Assembly (NCBI RefSeq): GCF_033115175.1
Contig: NC_084835.1
Coordinates: 62,230,448 to 62,294,447, forward strand
From: Lepus europaeus
Taxonomy: Eukaryota > Chordata > Mammalia > Lagomorpha > Leporidae
Reading direction: 5' to 3'
Length of the DNA stretch: 64,000 nucleotides
Below, one piece after another: positions 31,853 to 45,168 of the stretch. The notes beneath the pieces are model-generated. The model saw only the letters and a program-made list of their open reading frames with translations. It searched no databases and was not told the origin of the DNA. Each line of letters opens with the position of its first letter. Position 1 is the stretch's first letter. A program made the position numbers and the translations under genes.

Positions 31853-33544
31853 CCACCTGTCTATATCAAGAAAAAATATGACACTGTTAGTTCATTTATT
31901 TCCTTTTTTAAAAAAAGCTTTCAGGAAAACAACTTCTGATTTATAAATTCTCTGTAAGCAAGAAAGCAAGAGATGCTATTTAGTTCATTTATAATTCTTT
32001 GCTTAAGCTTTTCCCAGATTAGTTTAATCTGATTGTATTCATACTTTCTGAGTAAAGCTCTTTGTCAGAAGAGATTATACTTTTACTCTAGAATTCATAT
32101 ACCTCATTATGACTGTCAATACATCAATAAGTTTTAGATATCAGCCTTTTAGTAATCAGCTAATTCTCTGATGCCTTAACTTTAAATCAAGAAATGCAGA
32201 TGTTGTTTCCACATATTGTATGATTATTGCTATGTAAACCGATGACTGTTACTAATATCCCATGAAATGTGGTTGAAAATCCAACATATGTGCTATTCTT
32301 AACAAGGAAGCATGAAAATTGGTAATACTCTAGTAAACTTTTATAGTACTTTATTTATTAAGCTTTTTTATGCTTTTAAAAGTGGAACAACACTTCCCAT
32401 TCCATTCATAAGATTCATTTTCAATTATAAAGATCATTTTAGATTACCTCTTTTTGGGACAATCATAAAAATTTGTGATCCTTTGTCTGAATGATTTAAA
32501 AAATGAAAGTTCTTTTTTTTATAAGGAACATACTATATTCTGCTTTAAACTGCTAGTCTTCCTTTGCTGCCATCCCAAACCTGTCATGTTCTTGCTGAAA
32601 AAGCAAAATCTAATGCTGCACTTTGATAATTGCATAACCTGATGTTCAGCTCCATTGAAAGATACTTCAGTTATGCAACCCTGAGATTTTAGACATAAAT
32701 TTGGACCGTACCTGGCCTGAACAGCAGGGGTTTTTTAAATGATTTTTTTCTTCTCAGAGAGAGGTTGTGATTTATGATGCTATTTCCCCCCCCCCCGCAG
32801 CTGTATTTGTACACTAATACAAATTGTTTTAGGTTCTTTTATTCTGTGCTTGAAGCATTGACTCTAGGAAAAAAAGAAAAACAGACTTAGATCAGCAATT
32901 TAAAATTGTTCATCATCCAAAGAAAGATTCCTTGCTAATTTAGTATTTACGGCTTTGTAATAACCAGGTGTATGTTTATCTCTTTTTAATAGACAGTAAT
33001 CTTTGCTGTTGTTGTTCTTTGATTGCTGGAGTTTGTTTTTTTATAGGGAATGGAATATTCTCAAAGGTATCACACAGGTTTATTCTGCTGCAGATTTGAG
33101 GATGTTACTGTTTCTGATTTTACCAGATATAGAACATAACTAAAGGTTTAGAAAAAGGATGAAATAATGTGGTTTGTATATATAGATACTACCAATGTCT
33201 AGTTGTAGTGAAGATATTTGAGGGAATTATGAGATAATTTACATGTTTACCATAATTCTCCAAGTTGCCTGTTGAATCATTCCTATAGTTTGTGGAAATA
33301 GTTTAATTATTCCGTTGGATTGCTTACGAAATAGAAGAGATGTAGTCACTTACCTTACCTACCATATGCCTCACAAGTAATAAAAAAAGAAAAATGAAAA
33401 CTGTGTGTGTTCACAAGTATACTTATATGTGAACAGAAAATTATATTGAGAAACAACCATTAGTGGTAATTTTATAACAAGCATTGAACACCATCAAAAA
33501 ATAATTTACTGAATGCTCAATCTGTGTCACTAACCCTGAGGCCT
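31853..33544. other. Repeat-poor, AT-rich stretch
   Basis: Nearly 1.7 kb with no SINE, L1 or LTR landmark, only a C-run at 32787-32797. No exon-like open stretch found. In this repeat-dense window the emptiness is itself notable. Confidence 0.5.
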
Positions 33545-33652
33545 TTCTTACAGATAATGAAGCTTTGAGAGGCCATTTGAATTGTTTAGAGTAAACTCAA
33601 CTAGTTACTGGTGGAGCCAGGGTTTTAACCCATAACCAGCAAGTTCTAAAGC
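33545..33652 (-). repeat. MIR, diverged
   Basis: CTTACAGATAATGAAGC, AACTAGTTACTGGTGGAGCC and AGGGTTTTAACCCATAACC follow a reversed MIR core. Confidence 0.6.
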
Positions 33653-34006
33653 TTTTGGGATTTTTACATTCATGGTCTTTTTTTCTTTGTAGCTGTTGAG
33701 GCAGAGGTAGAGAAAACTGGAATCTTCCTTGGAAATGGGATGGGAAAAGTAATTGCTGTTAATTACAGTGTTAATGGTGTGTAGTGCATCCAGCTCTCTG
33801 TGTCTCTGAGGTCTGGCTGAGCTAGATTTCCCCTGACATAGTCATGCCCTAAGATTAATTTTTGGGCTCTTTGGGAAACTCTGTGAGCCAAATTATTCCT
33901 AGTAATTCCCAAAATTTAACAGCTATCTTAGATAACCTCTAAGACTGCACTGGTCTCAGCAAGTATTACTTGTCAATAACTGTCTGTGATTAAAGTTACA
34001 GAGATA

Positions 34007-34109
34007 GGAGGAAGACGGTTTGGAAGGTGGGTGGGAAGTCTCACTATGTTCCTAAATCTGTATATATAAAATACATGATACTTACATAACTTAAGTAAAA
34101 TTTAAAAAA
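34007..34109 (+). repeat. 103-bp L1 3'-end insertion with 16-bp TSD
   Basis: GGAAGGTGGGTGGGAAGTC, TTCCTAAATCTGTATATATA and an A-rich end are the last ~100 bp of a lagomorph L1. TAAAGTTACAGAGATA (33991-34006) and TAAAGTTATAGAGATA (34110-34125) are the TSDs. Confidence 0.88.
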
Positions 34110-34359
34110 TAAAGTTATAGAGATAATATTGCCGATCATTATGTAATTTCAGGCCATATGCCTTTACATTTGAAGACTTTAAAATAAAAACACTTGATTT
34201 CTTTGTTTGGCCAAGTGATCTTTCTTTCTCCCTTTTTAAATTTGTAAGTGCCCTTTTTAAAATAACACTCATATTTTGTAGTTTTAGTGTTGCAGCAGTG
34301 AGGATTTTAGAAACATAAAAGTAGTTTAGGAAATTGTAAAGGAAAATGAGATGTATCTA

Positions 34360-35335
34360 TGTTGAAATTAAACTCTGTATGTCAAAGAAAATCATAATAA
34401 ACAAAATTAAAAGGGAAATAGAAAATTAGAAAGTATTCTTCACAATTTTCACTGACAAAAGGTCCATAATAGATAGAACAACTAGAAAAATAAGATTAAG
34501 ATTTCAGTTCAAAAACAGAAGGCATAACATTGATTCATAGAAGAAAAAATAAAATAGCTAAAATAAATATATTTAAAATATTAGCAGAACAGAAGGAAAA
34601 GAAATACAAATTTAAAAGTAGTGATCATGTGTCTTTGTCTACCAAATTAACAATTAATAAAAGTGTACCTACCTCTTGCTATAGGGTGGGAAGCCTGGTT
34701 TGGTATACATTTGCAGTATTTGTTTCTCTCTTTTAGGAGGGCATATTGATAGTATTTATCGAAAGTGTTAGATAAATATTTCCTTCAATTCAGGAACCCC
34801 ACTTTTTGAAATTTCTCCTGATGAAATGAGCATATACATTTGATCTATGTACAGTGGTCATCATGGCATCATTTGTAAGTGGTTGCTAAATCATAAATAA
34901 TCTAGATGTCCAGCTGATTGGGAATAAATAAAATAATGTGTTCGGCAAGTGAGGGAAGTGTGGTTGTCTGCTTGGAACTCTACCTATGGAATGCATAAAA
35001 TCTGTTCTTTTTATATTAGTAAAAAATTAAGAAATGAAACAAATTAATGTGTGCAATTGTGTATAGACAATTATATAGTCAAATTCTTTCAAAGGAAGAT
35101 GTTTGAATTTCATGAGATGAAAAGCTTATTTTAAGATATTAAGGAAGAAAATCTCTGGAAAATTAGTATAAATGGTGTCTCAAAAAATCACAAATTTAAA
35201 GAGTAAAAGAAAAACATGTTAACATTATCTCTAAGTCATAAGATGAAAATATATCTCTGTATTTTCCAAGTTTGTTTTGTAATGATAACATAATAACTTT
35301 ATAATCAGACAAATATTAGTAAAAGTAAAGTCATT
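34360..35335 (+). repeat. Ancient L1 (L1M-type) ORF2 end and 3' UTR
   Basis: AAAGAAAATCATAATAAACA, ATAACATTGATTCATAGAAG, TTCAATTCAGGAACCCCACT, ATAATCTAGATGTCCAGCTG and GGGAATAAATAAAATAATG follow an old L1 3' region. The copy is highly decayed. Confidence 0.6.
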
Positions 35336-35394
35336 AACTCCTGATCACTTGATTTGTGGAGTAGAGGGTGTTGTAGGGAAATCTATTCTTAGAT

Positions 35395-35740
35395 TTTACT
35401 TTTTTGGGGGGTAATTAAGTTTTTATTTGAAATCTTTTCAGATTTGCAGAAAAGCTACTAAGATTATGCAGAGATAGTCCTATATACCTCTCCCCTAGTT
35501 CCTCCTGACGTTTGCATCTTCTAAGACCATGGAAAGTTTGTCAGAACTATGAAATTAATATTGGTGCATTACTATTCACTAAACTATGGACTTTATTCAC
35601 CAGTTTTTGCAATAATATCCATTTTGTTTTCTAAGATTCAATTCAGAATATCACTATACATTTAGAATGGTGTATAGATTACTTTTACTGCACATTCTTA
35701 TCTTGTTCTTTCATAGCCAGAAGTCTTCAGTAGCATCCAA
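35395..35740 (-). repeat. Ancient L1 3'-UTR fragment
   Basis: AGATTTGCAGAAAAGCTAC, ACCATGGAAAGTTTGTCAGA, AACTATGAAATTAATATTGG and GGACTTTATTCACCAGTTTT match a well-spread old L1M 3'-UTR block, reversed. Confidence 0.6.
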
Positions 35741-36550
35741 GTTTCTGGAAAGCTGCAATATTTCCTCACCTGCCATCAACTCATCATGTTGGTACCAACT
35801 GGCATCTAACTCATCTACCCACTGAAGCTGTTCTTGCTTAGCTCTTAATCCCTCACCATAGTCATTAAAATAGGTTTGATTGAATGGAAACAGGGACCTC
35901 CTAACTCAATGCCATCTTCATGCTCATGTTTTTCTTCCTTTTGAAATTTCTCTCAGACATTAAAACTGAACTCATCTTTGTTCTGCACTGTATTGTCTGC
36001 CTTGCCCATAGTGCCTCGCTTGAAGTGCTGTTCTGAACCCGTAGGCAAACTGGAATCCCACAAATGGCATCCCTCTCTCATCTGCCCAACTCCAGCAGCA
36101 CAGGGATCAGCTTTTCTCAGCCTGTCCTTTATGATATATCTCAGATAATGTCTCCCCAGATGAGAGAGTTCTTTGTCACTTTTCACTTATCTTCAGTCTT
36201 GCCATACCCTCTCTTTCTCAACTGGAATGGATATGAAATTCTATTAGTAGAGTGTATCATGTCCTTCCTCATATCTGGCATTTGCCTGGATCCTGCTACC
36301 AAGCCTCGCCTCACATCCCTAACTTGCCTTACAGTTATCCAGAGCACTCAGTTTAGAATGTGTGGTCTGAATAATCATTTTCTCTGCCTGGACATTCTTT
36401 ATTCTGGCTGACTCCTTCAAAAATCTCAGTGTCTTCTCTTTTTTTTTTCTTATTTTATTTTTTTCTCCCAATTTTGTTTATTTCTCATCACATTCAAGGG
36501 CATCTGGTTTTAAAAAATATTCAGTTATATCATATGCCTTATCTCTTGCT
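35741..36550. other. Pyrimidine-rich unique-looking sequence
   Basis: Open stretches near 36064-36411 have no splice context or recognisable protein. Similar in texture to ancient dispersed repeats but not assignable. Confidence 0.35.
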
Positions 36551-38837
36551 TAAGCTAGCATCTTTTTTATATAAAGCTTTTATTTAATAAATATAAATTT
36601 CATAGGTACAACTTTTAGTGCATAGTGGTTTTTCCCCCTATAACCACCCTCCACCCACAAACCATCCCACCTCCTACTCCCTCTCCCATCACATTCTTCA
36701 TTAAGATTAATTTTTAATTATATACAGAAGATCAACTCTATGATAAGTAAAGATTTCAACAGTTTGAACCCACACACAAAGTATACAGTACTGTTTGAAG
36801 ACTAGTTTTGCCGTTAATTCTCATAGTACAACTCATTAAGGACAGAGGTCCTACATGGGGAGCAAGTTCACAGTTATTCCTGTTGTTTATTTAACAATTG
36901 ACACTGTTATTTATGATGTCAGTGATCACCCAAGGCGCTTGTCATGAGCTGGCAAGGCTATGGAAGCCTCTTGAGTCCACAAACTCTGACATTATTTAGA
37001 CAGGACCATAATAAAAGTGGAAGCTCTTTCCTCCCTTCAGGGAAAGGTACCTCCTTCTTTGATGTCCCCTTCTTTCCACCAGGGTCCCACTCACAGATAT
37101 CTTTCATTTAGGTCATTTTTTTTTTTTTTTTGCCACAATGTCTTGGCTTTCCATACCAGAAATGCTCTCATGGGCTTTTTAGCCAGATCCGAGTAAATTA
37201 TAGGCTGATTCTGAGGCCAGAGTGCTGTTTAGGGCATTTGTCATTCTATGAGTCTGCTGTGTGGCCTGCTTCCCATGTTGGATCATTCTCTCCTTTTTAA
37301 TTCTGTTTTATTATTAGCAGACGCTTTGTTTTATTTATGTGATCCCTTTGACACTTCATCCTATCAATATGAACTTAAGTTATGAACTTAAACTGATCAC
37401 TTTAACTAGTAAGATAACATTGGTAGCTGCCAACTTAATGTGATTTTGGAGTCCCATGGCAAGTTTTTAGCTTTACCCTTAGTTCCCTTTGCCTCGGAAC
37501 ATATGCCGAACTGTACATCTCCTCCCTCTCTTGTTCCCACTATTATTTTTTAACAGGGATCAATTTTTCAATTGGATTTAAAGACCTAAGAATAGTTCTG
37601 TGTCAAGTAAATATTCAACTAAAGATATTAAGTAGTACAAGAAAATACTAAAAAGAATCAAATAGTAAGTTCTTCCTAGACAGTCGGGACAAGGGCTAAT
37701 CAAGTCATTGCTTCTCATAGTATAAGTTTCACTTCTACAGGTTTCCTTTTTGGTGTTCAATTAGTTGTCACAAATCAAGGAAAACATATGATATTTTTTC
37801 CCTTGAGACTGACTTATTTCACTCAGCATGATGTTTTCCAAATTCCTCAATTTGTTGCAAATGGCTGGATTTCATTTTTTTTTTTTTTTACTACTATGTA
37901 GTATTCTTTAGAGTACATATCCCATACTTTCTTTATCCAGTCTTCCGTTGATGGGTATTTAGGTTGATTCTATGTCTTACCTATTGTGAATTGAGCTGCA
38001 ATAAAAACTGAGGTGAGCTATCTGAGGTGCAGATAGCTCTTTTATTTGCCAATTTAAATTCCCTTGGGTACATTCTGAGGAGTGGGATGGGTGATATGGT
38101 AGGGCTATATTTAGATCTCTGAGGTATCTCCAAACTGTCTTCCATAGTGGTTTTACCAGTTTGCATTCCCACCAACAGTGGATTAGTGTGCCTTTTTCCC
38201 CACAGTCTTTGCCAGCATTTGTTGTTTGTTGATTTCTGTATGAAAGCCATTCTAATGGGAGTAAGGTGAAACTTCATTGTGGTTTTGATTTGCATCCCCC
38301 ACCCCCACTAATGTTCCTGAATATTTTTTCATGTGTAAGTCCTTGGCCCATTTCTTGAGTGGGTTGTTTGTTTCGTTGTTATGGAGTTTCTTTATCTTTT
38401 TGTAGATTATTGTTATTAATCCTTCATCAGTTGCATAATTTGCAAATAATTTCTCCAGTCAGTTGCCTCTTCACTTTCCTGACTGTTTCTTTTGCAGTAC
38501 AGAAACTTCTCAATTTGTTGTCATCCCAGTTGTTAATTTTGGCTTTGGCTGCCTGTGCATCTAGGGACTTTTCCAAGAAGTCTTTGCCTGTGCCTATATC
38601 TTGCAGGGTTTCTCCAATGTTCTCTAATAATTTGATGGTGTCGGGTTGTAGATTTAGGTCTTTAATCCATGTTTAGTGGATTTTTGTGTAAGGTGAAAGG
38701 TAGGGGTCTTGCTTCATACTTCTGCATGTGGAAGTCCACTTTTCCCAGCACATTTTGTTGAATAGACTGTCCTTACTCCAGGAATTGGTTTTAGATCCTT
38801 GATCAAATAAAAGTTGGTTGTAGATCTTTGGATGAAT

Positions 38838-39113
38838 TTATGGTGTTTCTGTTCTGTTCCATGGGTCTCTCCATCTGTTTTTGTACCAGTACCATTCTGT
38901 TTTGATTATACTTGCCCTATAGTATCTCCTGAAATCTGATATTGTGATTCCTCCATCTTTGTTTTTGTTGTACAAGATTGCTTTAGCTATTCGAGGTCTC
39001 CTGTGCCTCCATATGAATTTCAGCATGATTTTTTCCAGATCTGAGAAGAATGTCTTTGGTATTTTGATTGGTATTGCATTGAATCTGTAAATTGCTTTCG
39101 GGAGAATGGACAT
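38838..39113 (-). pseudogene. L1 ORF2 C-terminal fragment
   Basis: An open 91-residue stretch matches the region after the reverse transcriptase: [20 protein letters not shown], the [18 protein letters not shown] block, and [17 protein letters not shown]. Part of the L1 at 36566-42227; no intact protein is possible because the copy is truncated and interrupted. Confidence 0.92.
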
Positions 39114-39387
39114 TTTGATGATATTGATTCTTCTAATCCATGAACATGGAAGATTTTTCCATTTTTTGGTATCTTCTGTTTCTTCCTTTAAATTTTTGTA
39201 ATTCTCATTTTAGAGATTTTTGACATCCTTGGTTAAATTTATTCCAAGGTATTTGAATGTTTTTGTGGCTATTGTGATTGGTATTGATCTTATAAGTTCT
39301 TTCCCAGTCATGGCATTGTCTGAGTATACAAAGGTTGTTGATTATTGTGTGTTGATTTTATATCCTGCTACTTTGCCAAACTCTTCT

Positions 39388-40682
39388 TTTTTAACTTTTA
39401 ATTAATAAACAAAATTTTCCAAAGTACAACTTTTGGATTATGGCAGCTTTTTCCCCCCATAACTTCCCTTCCAGCCACAACCATCCCATCTCCCACTCTC
39501 TATTCCATCTGATTCTTCATCAAGATTCATTTTCAATGATCTTTATATACAGAAGATCGACTTAGTATATACTAAATAAAGATTTAAACAGACTGCACCC
39601 ACACAGAAACACAAAGTATAAAGTACTGTTTGAGTACTAGTTATACCGTTAATTCACATAGTACGACACATTAAGGACAGAGATCCGACATGGGGAGTAA
39701 GTGCACAGTGACTCCTGTTGTTGATTTAACAACTGACACCCTTATTTATAACGTCAGTAATCACCCGAGGCTCTTGTCATGAGATACCAAGGCTAGGGAA
39801 GCCTCTTGAGTTCGCCAAGTCTGATCTTATTTAGACAAGGTCATAGTCAAAGTGGAAGTTCTCTCCTCCCTTCAGAGAAAGGTACCTCCTTCTCTGATGG
39901 CCCGTTCTTTCCGCTGGGATCTCACTCACAGAGACTTTTCATTTAGGTCATTTTTTTTTTTCCCCACAGTGTCTTGGCTTTCCATGCCTGACATATTCTT
40001 GTGGGCTTTTTAGCCAGATCCGAATGCCTTAAGGGCTGATTCTGAGGCTGGAGTGCTGTTTAGGACAACTGCTATTCTATGAGTCTGCTGTGTATCCCGT
40101 TTCCCATGTTGGATCATTCTCTCCTTTTAATTCTAACAGTTAGTATTAGCAGACACTAGTCTTGTTTATGTGATCCCTTGACACTTAATCCTATCATTAT
40201 GATCAATTATGAACTGAAACTGTTCACTTTGACTAGTGAGATGGCATTGGTACATGCCACCTTGATGGGATTGAATTGGAATCCCCTGGCACTTTTCTAA
40301 CTCTATCATTAGGGGTAAGTCCAAGTGAGTATCTGCCGAACTTACATCTCCTCCCTCTCTCGTTCCCACTCTTATATTTAACAGGGATCACTTTTCAGTT
40401 AAATTTAAACGCTTAAGAATAATTGTTTGTTAATTAAAGATTTCAACCAATGGTATTAAGTAGAACAAAAAATACTAAAAGGAATAAAATAGTAAGTTGT
40501 TCCTTGACAGTCAGGACAAGGGCTGATCAAGTCATTGCTTCTCATAGTATAAGTTTCACTTCTACAGGTTTCCTTTTAGGTGCTCAGTTAGTTGTCACCA
40601 ATCAGGGAGAACATATGATATTTATCCAATTGGGACTGGCTTATTTCACTCAGCATGATGTTTTCCAGATTCCTCCATTTTG
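39388..40682 (-). mobile_element. L1 nested within L1, exact 13-bp TSD
   Basis: GCCAAACTCTTCT at 39375-39387 recurs at 40683-40695, where the host L1 resumes in register. The insert holds only 3' UTR (same blocks as 22631-23316 plus about 600 bp more upstream), so it is a 5'-truncated, younger copy. Confidence 0.95.
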
Positions 40683-41108
40683 GCCAAACTCTTCTATGAG
40701 TTCCAATAGTCTCTTAGTGGAGTTCTTTGGATCCCCTAAAAAAGAATTGCATCATCAGCAAATAGGGGTTTGACTTCTTGCTTCCCAATTTGTTTCCCTT
40801 TGATTTCTTTTTCTTGCCTAATGACTGTGGCTAAAATTTCAAGACTATATTGAATAGCAGTGGTTAGAGTAGTCATTTGTGTTTGCTACCAGATCTCAGT
40901 GGGAATGCTTCTAACTTTTCCCCATTCAATATGATATTGACCGTAGGTTTGTCATATTTTGCTTTGATAGTGTTGAGGAATGTTCCATTTATACCCAATA
41001 TGCTTGTAGTTTTCATCATGAAAGGATGTTGTATTTTATCAAATGTTTCCTCTGCATCTATTGAGATACCCATATGGTTTTTGTTTGGCAGTTTGTTAAT
41101 GTGGTGTA

Positions 41109-41534
41109 TCATACTGATTGATTTGCAAATGTCAGACCATCCTGGCATACCAAGGATAAATGCCACTTAGTCTGGGTGAATGCTTTTTCTAATGTGCTTT
41201 GTATTCTATTGGCTAGAATTTTGTTGAGGATTTTTGCATCTATGTTCATCAGGGAAATTGGTCTGTAATTCTCTTTCTCTGTTGTATCTTTTTCAGGTTT
41301 AGGGATTAAGGTGATGCTGGCTTCATACAAAGAATTTTGGTTGATTCCCTCTCTTTCAATTCTTTTGGATAGCTTGAGAAGAATTGGAGTTAGTTCTTCT
41401 TTAAATGTGTGGTAGAATTCAGCAGTGAATCCATCTGGTCCTGGGCTTTTCTTTGTTGGGAGGGCCTTTATCAGTGATTCAATTTCTGTCTTGGTTATGG
41501 GTCTGTTTACGTTTTCTGTGTCTTCATGATTCAA
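41109..41534 (-). pseudogene. L1 ORF2 reverse-transcriptase N-terminal fragment
   Basis: A 141-residue stretch has the classic L1 fingers region: [20 protein letters not shown], then [20 protein letters not shown] and [11 protein letters not shown]. The frame runs out just after SLVCQDGL; the matching catalytic region continues decayed toward 40700. Part of the L1 at 36566-42227. Confidence 0.93.
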
Positions 41535-42242
41535 TTTAGGTAGGTTGTATGTGTCCAGAAATCTATCTATTTCTGCTAGATTTCCCTGTTTACTGGCATA
41601 CAGGTCTTTTAGTAATTTCTGATGAGTCTTCTTATTTCTGTGGTGTTTTTTGTTGCATTTCCTTTTTCATGTCTGATTTTATTGATTTGTGTCTTCTCTC
41701 TCCTGTTTTTTGGTTAATTGGGCCAATGGTTTATCCGTTTTGTTTATTTTTTTTAAAGAAACAGAGCTTTTGTTTTGCTGATCTTTTGTATTTTTTGATT
41801 CCACTTTTTATTCCTTTAATTTTAATTATTTCTTTTCTCCTCCTAGTTTTGGGTTTGGTTTGTTGTTTTTGTAGATCCTCGAGATGCATTGATAGCTCAT
41901 TTACTTGGTGTCTTTCCAATTTCTTGATGTAGGCACCTCTTGCTATAAACTTTCCTCTTAACACTGCTTTTGCTATATTCCATAAGTTTTGATATGTTGT
42001 GTTGTCATCTCATTTGTTTAAAGAAATTTTTTTATTCTCTTTTTATTTCTTCTATGACCCACTGTTCATTCAGGAGTATGCTGTCCAGTCTCTATGTGTT
42101 TGCATATGCTCTCTAGATTCCTGAGTTGCTGATTTCCAGCTTCATTGTATTATGTTCCTAGATGATGCATGGTATGATTTTGATTCTTTTGAATTTGATG
42201 AGATTTACTTTACAGCCTACTATGTGGTAAGTTAGCATCTTT

Positions 42243-43179
42243 ATAAATGTATATTATCAGATCTGATCAGGTATATAAGCTGTAGTTTGGTGTACTGCAG
42301 TAATAATTTACCTACACTCCAAAGTATTAATTAGTTAAATGTCCTGAAGAAGAATTAACACAGCTTCAAAAAGCGCTTAACTTGCTTTCAAGGAGTGGTT
42401 TTGATGCTGAAGGACAGGCTCATTACGTGATTCTGAAGGCTTTTGAGGTGACCCCTGGTGTATTATCCAGGAGTCTTTGTTGGAGTGGCTAGTTTACTTC
42501 TAGGTGTAATGACATAAAGATGTTCTTGCAAAAGAATAACATGTCAGTGGAACTAATGCCTGTATTTTCTAAACTTGATGAGAGATCCATTCATTTCTGT
42601 GGAGGTAATTCCTTACCCAGGAGTGCGTATCAGTATCGCAGTGGGGAAAGCCAAATTGCCTTTACTTTATTTGAATCTTATTAATATAGATGGCATTTAC
42701 TGTCATTAAATGGACATTTAATTATTTAGGCATCTGGCTACTTTAAAGCTAAAGGATTTTGTTTTCATTGAACCATGCCACTCATTGGAGGATGAATAAC
42801 TAAGGAATGGGTTTTCTCGGGGGGCACTGCATGCACAGCATGTTACAGCATCTGCATGCACAACTCTGAAACAAGTTGTTTTCAGTATGTATTTTCAAAT
42901 CATTGGTTTGCTCTTGATGCTGGTTTATAGATGAGCTATTCTTTGATCTTTACTGATTGAGTTGCCAAACCTTCCCTATGGCATTCTGTTGCTTCGGGGT
43001 AAAGTAGTCCTGCTGTGAATGTAGGTGCTTACAAAGGAAAGGAGCACATTTGTTTTATGCCTGGAGGTATTCAGGAGATGAGATCAATGAATGAAACTGT
43101 GTAAAGCACCACAATGGGGCAAAGACTTCTGTTCATGAAAACTGTTTTATGGAGATGGTCTTTATGGGCCATGTATAAT
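42243..43179. other. Unique-looking sequence, nothing identified
   Basis: No repeat or exon signal recognised on either strand. Confidence 0.45.
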
Positions 43180-43507
43180 TCTTTTTATTTATTTATATGA
43201 GGGAGGGGGAGGAAGGATGGAGGGAGGGAGAGGAGAGAGAGAAAGAGAGAGAGAGAGAATATCTTGTCTGCTGGTTTATTCCTCAAATGCCCACAGCCTG
43301 GGCAAAGCAGGTCAATGATTGAAGCTGGGAACTGGAAACTATCTGGGTCTCACAAGGGTGGCAGGAACCCTATGACTTGATCACTCACTGCTGGCTCTGA
43401 GGATCTACATTAGCAGGGAGCTGGAATCATGAGCTGGAGCCAGGAGCTGAACTCAAGTACTCTAATGTGGGATGTGGTTGTCTTAACTGCTAGGTTAAAT
43501 GCCTACT
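43180..43507 (-). repeat. Old, diverged CSINE
   Basis: GA-rich stretch at 43200-43258, TTGTCTGCTGGTTTATTCC, TAGCAGGGAGCTGGAATCAT and GAGCTGAACTCAAGTACTC. Its head is barely recognisable. Confidence 0.72.
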
Positions 43508-44888
43508 CCCCTGTGTAGAATTCCTGAGAGTGTAAACACCATAATCAAAATTTGCCCTCCTTGAAGAGCTTCATGTGAAGGCTTCCTATTCATGTCCTCA
43601 AGCCACACTACACAGGAACCTCCTCTAACGCCAGTGCTGTCTCTTATTTCTGTGCTTGGATGTTCCTGGTGGATAATGAAAGTGTTGAACACTGGAAAGC
43701 AGACAGTGTACTTTGATGTTTAGATGGATCCAGCAGAAGAAAATGTCACAGTGCATCCTTTGTTCCAGTGGAGACATCTGTGAAGCCTTCAAATTGTGTG
43801 GGCAGTGCCTTGCACACAGGTGGCCACGTGGTAGCCAGCCCCTATTTCACTGGTGTCAGTATCATCCTCCCTCCTGTGAGCCTTGCTCATATTTTTTTTT
43901 TCCTGAAGCTGGGCTTCTGCTTCATTTGAGGAGTTGAACCGAAGGCCTCTTTCTACCAATATGCTTTTTCTATTCTTTTAAAACATATTTTGCTACTGAT
44001 ATTAAAGCTGCTCCTTGGAGGGAGGGTCTTTTAATATTCATACAGACCTAAACTTTTTCACAGGAAATATTTGGATCATGGCTTATTTGCTGCTTCCCAC
44101 AGCCATGCAAAGAATGCAGTAATGCATTACAGGGCCACACCCTTCCTGTTCTGCTGGGCAGGGTCTGTGCTGCTCTCCTATTTGTAGAAGGCATTCTCAG
44201 ATAGCACCTCCTTGTCATACAGGCCTCATCATACAGGCAGTCAAATACCATTCATAGCAAATTGCTGACATGCCTATCTTAAATGACTGCTTCATTTCTC
44301 TGTGCTCTCTTTCTCAATGCTGAAGAGTGAAAAGTCTTTTTTTTTTTTAAATGGAACTCTATCACACTTTTTTAAAAAAGCTGCAAGTAAAGTACAAGTA
44401 AGAAAGGTTTTTTTTTTCCTTTATTAGACAGTAAGTTGCCAAATGGATATACCTCCTCTATACTCTATTACCTGCTTTCGATAAACAAGAAGAACATGGT
44501 CTGTCCTGAAATACAGCCAATTCCAATGCAACATGGTTGTGCTGCTCCCTTCCAAGCTTCAAATCTCAGTTATCCAGTTATCCCCACAATGTGCTTTATG
44601 GACACAGCTGTTTCAGTCATACGTTTCGTGGTGGTGTTGTGTTGTACTGGTCTCTTCAGTCTGAGATGCTTCCTCAGCCTTTTAGGAACTTCCATGACCA
44701 TGGCAGTTCTGATGATCTCATACCAGTTGCTTTATAAAATATAAAATTTTGGAATTGTCTGAGCTTCCTCATAATGAGACCTAAGTTACGTATCTTTGCG
44801 GACGTATCAGAGTAATGCCTTTTTCTCCCTCCTTGAATCATATCAGATGGCTCAAGATTTTGATATGTCACATTCTTTTTTTTCATTT
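43508..44888. other. Unique-looking sequence with T- and A-runs
   Basis: No supported gene. Homopolymers at 43888, 44338 and 44408 are the only structure seen. Confidence 0.4.
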
Positions 44889-45168
44889 TTAAAAAAAGAT
44901 TTATTTATTTATTTGAAAGGCAGAGTTACAGAGAGCAGAGGCAGAGAGAGAGAGAGAGAGAGAGGTCTTTTCATCTGCTGGTTCACTCTCCAGATGGCTG
45001 TCGGAGCTATGCCAATCTGAAGCCAGGAGCCAGGAGCTTCTTCTGGATCTCCTTAGTGGATGCAGGGGTCCAAGGAAGTGGGGCATTTTTGCTGCTTTCT
45101 CAGGCATATTAGCAGGGAGCTGGGTCAGAAGTGGAGCAGCCAGAACTCGAACTGGTGTCCATATGATA
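44889..45168 (-). repeat. CSINE, head missing
   Basis: AAAAAAAGATTTATTTATTT tail, (AG)n at 44946-44964, GAAGCCAGGAGCCAGGAGC, then stops at CTGGTGTCCATATGA without the tRNA-like head: 5'-truncated at insertion. Confidence 0.88.

Larger units (their letters stand above)
36566..42227 (-). mobile_element. Long 5'-truncated lagomorph L1 carrying a nested L1
   Basis: TSD TAAGCTAGCATCTTT (36551-36565) and TAAGTTAGCATCTTT (42228-42242), one mismatch. From the left: 3' tail, 3' UTR to about 38.0 kb, ORF2 C-terminus, then an unrelated younger L1 (39388-40682), then ORF2 reverse transcriptase and sequence upstream of it to 42227. Without the nested copy it is about 4.37 kb. Endonuclease domain, ORF1 and 5' UTR are missing. 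Confidence 0.93.
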
